In this document: piece by piece, positions 59,001 to 64,000 of the stretch
Position numbering within the stretch: the stretch's first letter is position 1
Layout: each line of letters opens with the position of its first letter
Assembly (NCBI RefSeq): GCF_947172395.1
Contig: NC_069098.1
Location: 489,001 to 553,000, forward strand
Source: Bicyclus anynana
Lineage: Eukaryota > Arthropoda > Insecta > Lepidoptera > Nymphalidae
Length of the DNA: 64,000 bases
Direction: 5' to 3'
Position numbers and translations under genes: made by a program
The notes under the pieces: model-generated
What the model saw: the letters and a program-made list of their open reading frames with translations, nothing else
Told to the model about the DNA's origin: nothing
Databases searched by the model: none

Positions 59001-62000
59001 CTTGCCATCGTTGCGCACGATCTGAAGCTCTAGAACGGCGGGTACGTTAGCACAGAGGAGTGCCCTTCTCAGGATGTCATTAAGCGTGAAGTGGCGGGAC
59101 TAGTGGCCGGCGCCTGAAGGGGTAGGCGAGTCCCGGTGGTGGTCGAAGTGGCCGAGGTGATCTACGGGGGCTCCGCAAGGGGTACAATTGTGCTCTGCGC
59201 ATAGCACAGCTCCAACCCGTATAACAATAGGATATTATACAATTACACATATATCTATAGGAATTAGGAGTTATATCTTAACAATAAGTAAGTAATTCCT
59301 GAGATTAGCGATTCGAGTATCTTACCTACAGTTTTTGCAAAATGCAAAGCATTTTCTGCCGACGCACTAGCCTTCTCTGTAATGCCGTTTAGGCGTCTCA
59401 AAATTTCATTCCTTAATTCTGTCATTGCAACCCTGGAAAAACGTTCACTTTAATGTTGTTGCAGGATTTTTTTTATGCCAGAAACTTGCAAGACTAACTA
59501 TAAGGGATAGATACCTATATTATGAGTACGTTTACCATTCCATATAGTTTTAAAATCGATCGATAAAAATATTAAAATTTTCTGCTGGATTAAGTAGGTT
59601 ACCTGTTCGCTACCAGATTGAGTTTTAAAAATAGAAATATAGACCTCCTTTGTAACTTATCCATTAGATGTGGTATGAAATATTTATTTTTATCTGTAGC
59701 ATTTATTTTTTCATCAGCTTCTTGTAGCAGCAATATCGATTTTTCATACTAATGTCAAATTAAGGTCAGCAGTTTTGGAGTCAACGAGTAAGTGAATAGT
59801 GAACTTGTACAAGAAATACTGACTGCATCTCATCATGGGTCACACAAGGACTTCTAGAAGTAGGCAATGTGGAAGCCCTCGATGCTCTTGACATGATCGA
59901 GGGTTGGATGCTCAGAGACCCTATATCGGCGGTTGGTTCTTTCATGTAGCCTTCTTCAGAGGCACCAGTGGTCCTAGACAAGGCACCGCGTGGATCAATG
60001 GCTACAGTTTTCCTCCCTGCCGATGCACCAGCTTTGTCTGCACGTACTGTTTGTCCGAACTTGTCAACCTGCAATGTTTACTTATATGAAATGTACAAGC
60101 GTTTGTTCTAGTAGTTAGCCTACGTAACTTTGGACCATTAATTTGGAAAATTGAGCTTTTCTCTAGAAATTCTCAGTATAATTTTTCATCCTAGAATTGG
60201 GAAGTTAATACAACCTCATGCTTTGAAGAGCACGTAAAGCAGTCGGTCATTATTACAACTAAGCTGTAAATAGTATTGTCAAAACAGTCATCTTAAGGCC
60301 ACCTTCCCCTACTGGACTGTGACGGATCTAAGTTCCATATCTACTTTTTTATGAGGAGGAAATACTGACCATGTAATGCGCCATTTACCTGTGATAATGA
60401 TGATATGAATATCTAAGTATGTATAGTTGTTGTAGCTTGTTACTATAATAAAGGAGGCCGACCGTTTTCCATATTTTTTTTTGTAACGTGCTGGGTTCAG
60501 AATGGTCGATCTCCTTTGTTCTATAACAGGCTGATGATGAGGGTAAAACAATTCTTACTAGTCCCATCACGCCAGCGATGGCCGGCTCCAAGGCATCGAG
60601 CTGCTCGACCACGTCGTCGGGCAAGTCCCCGGCCGCTATCAGCTGCGTCAGCAGGTTGACCATGCGCGCCATCGCAACCTCCGCCGCGCGCAACTTCGCC
60701 TCTATCTATAACAACGATATATAAATGTCACGTGCCTACAAAATACATAGATCCGAATTTAGCAACTTCACTTAACGCACACATGCACGATTTTGTGTTT
60801 AATTACATTCTATATTTTGATATATATATCCACAGCTTTTACAGTTCCTGAACACACAACTCGACGTTGTATAGGTACAATGTTTAGATATTATTTATTT
60901 AAATAACTTTCGTTGTTTACTATGCGACTCAAGGAAATTAAGACAATTAGCCGCTTTTGTTCACCTCGGTTTTGAGGCTAGTAACATATCTCTATTAAAA
61001 AATCTTTGATCTGTAATCATTTATTTGTTTATGTATGCGCATATGTAAAGTTTTCGAACAGTGCGTGTTGTCAGTGATTCCGAGTCTCAGTCGGTCATTT
61101 CGGTTTCTACACGACATCACACCGGCACGTGCCTACGCTGCATCACTTGGCGTTAGGGTGGCAACTAGCCCCGGCCGAAGGCTTCCACCAGACCAGAGGC
61201 ACTACCTAGACCTGCCACGTACCAATGCGCCACGGAGGCCGACAAATGACTATTATTGTAACCTGCAAGGTCTGCATGGCGTCCGGCAGCGTCGCAGTGC
61301 CCTTCATGACATCGTCCACGAGCTGCCTGTTGTTGGGCAGCGTCAGCGGCTGCGGCCGCACCGCGCCGCGCAGCTGCGTCACCACGTGCTCCAGCAGCGC
61401 GAACTGCGACTGCGTCACCACGTCGATGCTGCTGCTGCTAGACCGGTCTGACAGAGAGGAACACGATAGGCCTAGCATGCCACCAACGACATATCATGAA
61501 GAGAAAAAAATAAACAATGGCGGCCCAGTTGTCACAGTCCCGTCCCTTTCACATTAATGAAAGGGATATTTTTCTCTACCAGATAATATTTCGTTAGTCG
61601 CATTTTAGGCATATAGTTAAAGTTGTGAAAGACAATCTCTTTAAGGCTGCTCTGTACAAATTCGATGAAAACGTAGTTTTGTTAAGTAAATTTAGCAGTT
61701 TCGGTTGAAATTACTAGTAGTATACCTAGAAATTATATATTTTAGGAACTATTATTTATTATACTTTTTTCAAAAAACAACATCGAACTTTAGTAAAATC
61801 GATAAAAGTGTGTCAGGGTTTAGGTTCTGCTTTACGTATATCAGTTATTTTTTATATCAATTAGCTAATTAAATGATCCTAAAAATATGAACGAGAAATG
61901 ACTTTGTTAAATTTTTTAAAATTTTGGTTACAATTTTTAAAATTTATTTTCTAAGCTGACTCTCAAATCTGCCATATATTTTAGTATGGAGGCACATATA

Positions 62001-62925
62001 TTTTAGTACGAGGCACTATTCAGTCCAAAGAGTAGAGTAAGATTGAGGATTCAGTCCGCCATGTACATTCAGAAAGGTGTCACGTCGCTTTCGCTCGTAT
62101 ATAAAGTGTCGCTGTACACGCCGTGGCAATAGGAAGATGCGATTCAATTTTTGATTTTTCAAATCACTGTTTTTTTTTCAAAATTGATATCATGGCGAAA
62201 AAACATATTCTTAAACATTGAAAAAGGCCCAAAAAGGCCACCATTGAAATTTCTTATTTCTGTACGAGTTATATTTTTATAAAATGATTCAGGTTATAAA
62301 GTCAGGTTTATGATCACAGACAAAGTCTTGGCAAGATCACCTTCAAGCTATAGATACCAGTAAATAATAAAAACACCCATACTCACGGAGACGTCGCGTT
62401 CGTGATTTTTCAACTGCAAATAACGTTATATTTCAAATATTAATAAGTAAGTAATTAAATAAGCGTCACTATCTCAACGGCAAAGGGGCCGAACGCATCA
62501 CGGAGAGGCCGTGGTTCGATACCCGCCCGCTTGTCGTACCTACTCCAACAGTCTTTTTCGACTCGTCGTCATCAACGGTTTGGTATGGTGGTGGTGGTGG
62601 TATGGTTTTCCTTCTAATTTCATTATATATATCCTACTTTTGTGAATTTTGTCACATATCCAAAAACAGCCATTCATGGTAAACATTTGACTCTGACAAA
62701 AATTAGCACTTAAAACATTGAATAACATTATATTATTATAAAACATTCTATAAATGGATTATTCGAATTTTACGACTTTCTCATTTTTAATGTACATACC
62801 TACTCATCTATACTTATAATAAATCTGTAGAGAGGTCAATTCTGTACATGAAATATATTTCCAAATTAACTATCAGGGGGTGATTAGTGATCGATACTGA
62901 TGCCAAAAATGCAATCAGTAAAATT

Positions 62926-62966
<41 letters not shown>

Positions 62967-64000
62967 ATGTTCTTTATAGAAACAAAAACTACTGGACGGA
63001 TTTTAACGAAACTTGGTACAATTATTCAACATACTCCTGGGCAGGTTATAGTATACTTTTCATTTCGCTACGATCAATAGGAGCAGAGCAGTGAAGAGAA
63101 ATGTTGAGAATACGGGAGAAGTTACTCAATTTTTTAAGCTTCCGTCGCGTGTACAGCCTTAATGGTTAAAGATACATAGAAATAATGTATGACGGAAATG
63201 TTCTCCTTAAAATTATCTATAAAAACACAACAGCATATATATGTCTATCTTTTATAGTTGACTCACAATAACACGTGTAACTCCCGATAGCTTAGCAGTT
63301 CGGAGCTTTCTAATTATATTTGTCTACTCTTATGTTTATAACACTCATCACTCATCCCTAATAAGAAAGTTAACGTTATTACCTATTCAATAAAAAAAGA
63401 ATCATAAAAATCGGTAAAGAAACACCAAAGTTATACATGAAATACGCTAAGCCATTGCGCGTGAATACTAATTCATGCTTTAAGGACTATAAGGAGTATT
63501 TGTGTAACGGTTGCCGCGCTCGACGTGACTCGCGGTGGGAGAAAAAAAATAAAGAAGTGCTGCCTTATTGAGTAGGGTAGGGGTAGGGTAGGGGTAGGGT
63601 AGGGTAGGGGTAGGGTAGGGGTAGGGTAGGGGTAGGGTAGGGTAGGGGTAGGGTAGGGGTAGTGTAGGGAAGGGGTAGGGGTAGTGGTAGGGTAGGGGTA
63701 GGGGTAGGGTTGGGATAGGGTAGGGTAGGGGTAGGGTAGAGGTTGGTTAGGGTAGGATAGGGGTAGTTGAAAGTTTACAACGACTTTCACGCGGACGAAG
63801 ACGCGGGCGTCCGCTAGTACTAAATAACAGATTTGTAGTAGTACCTAATAGTCATTGCGCTAAATCGCGGACAGCAGATAAGCTGACAGACGTACAGCTA
63901 TGGCGAAACTATAAGGGTTCCTTGTGGACTACGGAATTCTAAAAAAGTCACCCATTATCAGAAGTTCGAAGATGTTGAGACCACCACTTACCAACAAGAA
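49897..64000 (-). CDS. Multi-exon coiled-coil protein, DUF4795/QRICH2-like (5' partial)
   Basis: Thirteen exons from 61447 to 49897 join with matching phases and consensus splice sites into one frame of 606 residues plus stop. Two more probable exons lie upstream (62387-62413 and 63992-64000), and the gene continues past the window. The N-terminal and central parts are helical, coiled-coil-like (LEHVVTQLRG, ITELQTVLGDYAEQLDG, LTTLQDQLNIDM, LRQLDDRLRQLAAVL) with a linker rich in Ser/Thr. The C-terminus has CGTCRAAALMEPC and CHRWCGGSHTL, then a tail with CQPCEECNVL. The Cys pairs and GGSHT motif recall the DUF4795 domain of QRICH2 and C16orf96 proteins; QRICH2 is a sperm-flagellum structural protein in mammals. 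That assignment is from memory of the motif and is moderately sure; the exon structure is firm. The gene converges on the secreted-protein gene, and one intron hosts a LINE. Confidence 0.88.
50581..50704 (-). CDS. Coiled-coil gene, GGSHT-motif exon
   Basis: Acceptor ACTGTCACCAG, donor GTAAGG. One base completing Arg, then 41 codons starting HMCHRWCGGSHTLVTDARRQ and ending KKYRDYGDDGR. The CGGSHTL motif is the main reason for the DUF4795/QRICH2-like call. Confidence 0.92.
50795..50985 (-). CDS. Coiled-coil gene, first exon of the Cys-rich C-terminal domain
   Basis: Acceptor CACTCTCCAG, donor GTTTGG. 63 codons plus two bases. Contains CGTCRAAALMEPC (possible metal-binding or disulfide cysteines), a Pro-rich stretch (KLPALRPPPVGAAEEPC) and WSTEEPPLE. 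GC-rich. The donor is weak but fixed by the following exon's phase. Confidence 0.88.
51119..51385 (-). mobile_element. SINE family C, fuller copy in an intron
   Basis: Reversed, the head contains CCTGGGTTCAATCTC (B-box-like). Body blocks TAGCGTTCCGGTACGTTGTC, CGTGTAGAAACCGAAATGG and TAGCTCGCTTCCATCTTAGA also occur at 25655-25800. Confidence 0.7.
51840..51983 (-). CDS. Coiled-coil gene, exon
   Basis: Acceptor TTTATTTGTAG, donor GTCAGA. 48 codons in phase 0 to 0 with the clearest heptads of the gene: AIKDLKASAEQKAELVELL, QRQLRQLDDRLRQLAAVL. Confidence 0.93.
52107..52285 (+). mobile_element. CTAG-ending element, best copy
   Basis: Begins TCTATACTAATATTAAAAGA and ends GGCGTTTGCTAG, with GTTTGTTTGTTTGC and GGGAAGCTACACTATCCCCG inside. 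A 5' TC and 3' CTAG without terminal inverted repeats fit a non-autonomous Helitron-like element. No typical 3' hairpin could be confirmed. Confidence 0.55.
52337..52515 (+). mobile_element. SINE family A, 5'-truncated copy in an intron
   Basis: From CTCAAACGGTGAAGGAAAAC through GCCAAGCCCCATTGGGCC to GTGCTCAACAGTGAG. The tail GGGTTGATAATGATG is degraded to GAGGATGATGAC. Confidence 0.75.
52541..52663 (-). CDS. Coiled-coil gene, exon
   Basis: Acceptor CTCGCTGTCAG, donor GTCAGT. 41 codons in phase 0 to 0: KLAGLLTEADFAEARADFER, RIDVCHDKFARQDDVWQ. Much GC-richer than its introns. Confidence 0.93.
53190..53216. repeat. Repeat terminus CCTCCCCCTTTTTTGAAGTC
   Basis: Reverse complement of the CCGACTTCAAAAAAAGGAGG block at about 39002. 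It is a short terminus of a dispersed element common in lepidopteran DNA. Confidence 0.55.
53249..53326 (-). CDS. Coiled-coil gene, exon
   Basis: Acceptor TTACAAATAG, donor GTAATT. 26 codons in phase 0 to 0: NLMECMEMLREQKADRDEV, LDGLRDK. Confidence 0.92.
53416..53620 (+). mobile_element. CTAG-ending element, copy 3
   Basis: Head TCTATTCTAATATTATAAAG, middle GGCTATATTATCCCCGTATT, end GGTGAAACCACGCGGCATCA with the terminal CTAG lost. Intronic in the coiled-coil gene. Confidence 0.6.
53938..54028 (+). mobile_element. CTAG-ending element, fragment
   Basis: GAATAGGCTCTGAAACTATT and GGGAAGCTACATTATCCCCG match the middle of the copy at 52107-52285. Both ends are missing. Confidence 0.55.
54140..54155 (-). 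ncRNA. Conserved 6-bp hairpin in LINE 3' UTR
   Basis: ATCGCT and AGCGAT flank a four-base loop. The same perfect stem is at 1126-1141 in the other copy, with a loop differing in sequence. It could be recognised by the element's reverse transcriptase, as known for stem-loop-dependent LINEs. Confidence 0.6.
54376..57297 (-). CDS. LINE ORF2: endonuclease and reverse transcriptase, intronic copy
   Basis: 973 residues from a true ATG at 57297 without interruption. APE-type endonuclease: NVIHINAQSI near residue 44, SESWLK near 75, GDLNTCL near 183, SYHDLIYLSY near 250. Reverse transcriptase: FRPISILPFLSKVLEKL near 528, LLDFSNAFNTVDYD near 603, GVPQGGVLSPLLF near 661, MYADDVQIY near 690. The C-terminal part with KNLGVVMDKELSW and RLRSLLPIP follows. 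The sequence is clearly different from the LINE at 44-48 kb, so it is another family of the CR1/Jockey group. Transcription of the host gene would carry this ORF in sense within the pre-mRNA. Confidence 0.93.
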   Translation of the reverse strand: MSCTSLDSDIFLSMSSSDNSFHSTSFLPLDKTLDSHFSDCQKNFNVIHINAQSIPAHYSDMLASFDSRNIHAILVSESWLKSCLPSTSYSLPGFRLIRNDRVGKGGGGVAIYLRSYISFSIVDSSPQPPSPDAAEHLLLEVVLSQTKILLGVFYCPPSVSNYFYSFETLLEQVVPLYSHSIILGDLNTCLIKDDYRSKKLMTAVESCSLSVLPLTATHYSPGCTPSLLDLIIVSSPDFVFKHGQCPAEAFSYHDLIYLSYKLRPPKAKSRILLQRNFAGIDKNRLCDDATNLDWSVIADADSVDCKVDLFNTLITQLYDVHAPVRPIKMKHLPAPWLSDDIKIYMNKKNSAKYKYKTTDSEANRLKYHKARNRCNTLCRDAQRRHIFKSVENGNSAKTWKFLESLGVGKSSPNNPINIDIEHLNKHFATSDTIDSIDKEHTLNILSSASTPNHLPFFFESFTECDVKKSILSIVSNAVGSDDVSRNMIIPIIDIVIPVLTHILNYSIHSSKFPEAWKSAQIIPLPKKITPNSFSDFRPISILPFLSKVLEKLVFRQLSLFLSKHSILSPFQSGFRPGHSTVTALAKVTDDIRWAMDNRQVTVLVLLDFSNAFNTVDYDILLGLLCSLNISPSVIDWFRSYLNGRKQRIRVHDSFSSWCDVSAGVPQGGVLSPLLFSIFINSITQCFTSLYHMYADDVQIYRSSTLENLGSAVSAINKDLNAISVWSKQYGLKVNPIKSKTIIIGSPSLISRVVWGDVPPIIYNGVMIPYCDSVKNLGVVMDKELSWCMHIKELSRRTFATLSSLRRLRSLLPIPTKVMLANSLLLSVLDYADASYPSLTEDYLNKLERLQNVAIRFIFSLRKYDHISEFRQKLKWLPIRRRRDLHVLSLLYCVLFNPKYPPYLKEKFTFLGVQSELRTCRALTLCMPFHRSKFYKCSFVVRAIKLWNALPVDIRKSKSLDMFKKSVKTYYLSH
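57774..57886 (-). CDS. Coiled-coil gene, exon upstream of the LINE-bearing intron
   Basis: Acceptor GTTCCCGCAG, donor GTGAGT. Two bases plus 37 codons: VQELTERFTEQSAALDRTL, YSHKSLTTLQDQLNIDM. Ends in phase 0; the next intron is 4.4 kb and contains the LINE. Confidence 0.93.
58120..58280 (-). mobile_element. SINE family B fragment in an intron
   Basis: Contains reversed family-B body blocks (AGTTAGGGTGATAATGTTA, CAACTTCCCAACACCGGGCT, GAAATGCTCAATATTTGA). Confidence 0.6.
58342..58438 (-). CDS. Coiled-coil gene, exon
   Basis: Acceptor TATTCATCAG, donor GTAAGG. 32 codons plus one base, helical: SFREQMVEMRTDLKSGLEQ, LENVNNNAETA. Confidence 0.93.
58724..58836 (-). CDS. Coiled-coil gene, exon
   Basis: Acceptor GTGATTGTAG, donor GTACTC. 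Two bases plus 37 codons: heptad pattern in LDVALRLDGRITELQTVLG, then DYAEQLDGFDAGLTSQ. Phase 0 end. Confidence 0.93.
58980..59201 (-). pseudogene. Retroelement coding relic in an intron
   Basis: The minus strand reads continuously, apart from one internal TAG, as a Cys-containing segment (CTPCGAPVDHLGHF) followed by HFTLNDILRRALLCANVP, AVLE and DGKRPDGLVL. This block order recurs in C-terminal parts of eukaryotic mobile-element polyproteins, and the RPDG core looks like a PD-(D/E)XK-type nuclease motif. It is far more GC-rich than the intron around it and has no splice context. The family is not established, so treat it as a retroelement relic. Confidence 0.5.
59326..59432 (-). CDS. Coiled-coil gene, exon
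   Basis: Acceptor CGTTTTTCCAG, donor GTAAGA. One base completing CAG, 35 codons (TELRNEILRRLNGITEKASA), one base over. Confidence 0.9.
59824..60068 (-). CDS. Coiled-coil gene, Ser/Thr-rich linker exon
   Basis: Acceptor AACATTGCAG, donor GTCAGT. 81 codons plus two bases. Unlike its neighbours it is not helical: a basic, Ser/Thr-rich linker (GASAGRKTVAID, SRASRASTLPTSRSP). The donor is fixed by the phase of the next exon; a second GT four bases later would break the frame. Confidence 0.88.
60559..60705 (-). CDS. Coiled-coil gene, exon
   Basis: Acceptor TTGTTATAG, donor GTAAGA. 49 codons, phase 0 to 0. Helical: LRAAEVAMARMVNLLTQLI, then GDLPDDVVEQLDALEP. Confidence 0.92.
61098..61235 (-). mobile_element. 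SINE family C, short fragment
   Basis: ATTTCGGTTTCTACACGACA and a following ACCGG share the block order of the copies at 25655 and 51119; the rest is diverged. Confidence 0.4.
61263..61447 (-). CDS. Coiled-coil gene, exon
   Basis: Acceptor CTCTGTCAG before 61447, donor GTTACA after 61263. Two bases of a split codon, then 61 codons. Contains a Ser run and the helical segment SQFALLEHVVTQLRG, ending TLPDAMQTLQ. Ends in phase 0. Confidence 0.88.
62387..62413 (-). CDS. Coiled-coil gene, probable 27-bp microexon
   Basis: Acceptor TTATTTGCAG to 62414 and donor GTGAGT from 62386 bracket 27 bases that are open in two frames. The phase demanded by the next exon (one base left over) gives a basic peptide (EKSRTRRL). 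The more natural-looking LKNHERDVS frame would not join directly, so a missed exon or a chance pair of sites is possible. Confidence 0.5.
62466..62530 (+). mobile_element. tRNA-like SINE head
   Basis: CTATCTCAACGGCAAAGGGG and GGCCGTGGTTCGATACCCGC resemble A- and B-boxes, but no full cloverleaf with acceptor stem can be drawn, so this is a SINE head, not a tRNA gene. Confidence 0.4.
62929..62966. repeat. GTCT tetranucleotide repeat
   Basis: About nine units. It is followed by ACTACTGGACGGATTTTAAC, a block common downstream of GTCT runs in lepidopteran interspersed repeats. Confidence 0.92.
63572..63767. repeat. G-rich minisatellite, TAGGGTAGGGG units
   Basis: Interspersed TAGGG and TAGGGG units with point changes. 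Same unit as the C-rich array at 22560-22946 in opposite orientation. Strong G-quadruplex potential on the plus strand. It is followed by CGCGGACGAAGACGCGGGCG and TCCGCTAGT at 63792-63820, the terminus of a dispersed element. The minus frame of Pro/Thr/Leu/Tyr repeats is an artefact. Confidence 0.92.
63916..63945. repeat. GGTTCC..GACTACGGAA repeat terminus, copy 2
   Basis: GGTTCCTTGTGGACTACGGA followed by ATTCTAAAAA; partner of 20970-21008. Confidence 0.55.
63992..64000 (-). CDS. Coiled-coil gene, end of an exon cut by the window edge
   Basis: Nine bases before a perfect GTAAGT donor (minus, starting at 63991). The strong donor is the only support because the exon body is outside the window. 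Confidence 0.4.

Noticed and set aside
61035..61557. Plus frames of 138 and 110 codons
   Set aside because: Antisense to the coding exon at 61263-61447; no independent support.
63473..63790. 105-codon minus frame of Pro/Tyr/Leu/Thr repeats
   Set aside because: Minisatellite translation; the opposite strand of a TAGGG array.

Overview
The window looks like nuclear DNA from a moth or butterfly (Lepidoptera). It is AT-rich and intron-rich, with GTRAGT donors and pyrimidine-AG acceptors. It is packed with short tRNA-derived SINEs, 3' ends of non-LTR retrotransposons and small elements ending in CTAG(T), all of kinds familiar from lepidopteran introns. Nothing bacterial, organellar or viral is visible, and there is no CRISPR array, rRNA gene or clear functional tRNA gene.

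Three host transcription units can be supported. (1) At the left edge, positions 3215-3350 (+) look like the last coding exon of a gene that mostly lies outside the window. (2) Positions 35694-42285 (+) hold a two-coding-exon gene for a secreted protein of about 891 residues: signal peptide, low-complexity body with GPFTK repeats, Gly/Ala-rich hydrophobic segment, dibasic sites, and four C-terminal cysteines split between the two exons. Its 5' UTR exon must lie upstream; 12970-13336 is the best candidate. (3) Positions 49897-64000 (-) hold at least 13, probably 15, small exons of a coiled-coil protein. Its C-terminus resembles the DUF4795/QRICH2 group known from sperm flagella. Its 5' end is beyond the window. 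I assembled the second and third genes by matching splice sites and intron phases across the sequence; single open reading frames miss most of their exons.

Genes 2 and 3 converge. Between them, about 43.9-48.7 kb (-), sits a long non-LTR retrotransposon with both ORFs open; ORF1 resembles the FP-type ORF1 of insect LINEs. A second LINE with a 973-codon open ORF2 (54376-57297, -) lies in the 4.4 kb intron of gene 3, in the same orientation as the gene. A truncated 3' end of that second family is at about 1.02-1.34 kb.

Regions: 0-3.5 kb repeats plus the terminal exon; 3.5-35.7 kb almost gene-free, with SINEs, hairpins, a 1.1 kb terminal-inverted-repeat element around a C-rich minisatellite (22162-23247) and some GC-richer islands; 35.7-42.3 kb secreted-protein gene; 43.9-48.7 kb LINE; 49.9-64 kb coiled-coil gene with intronic repeats, ending near a G-rich minisatellite (63572-63767). 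The least explained items are the four-cysteine secreted protein and the possible second member at 3215, the TIR element carrying the minisatellite, and two tight long hairpins (8162-8225 and 20879-20929).
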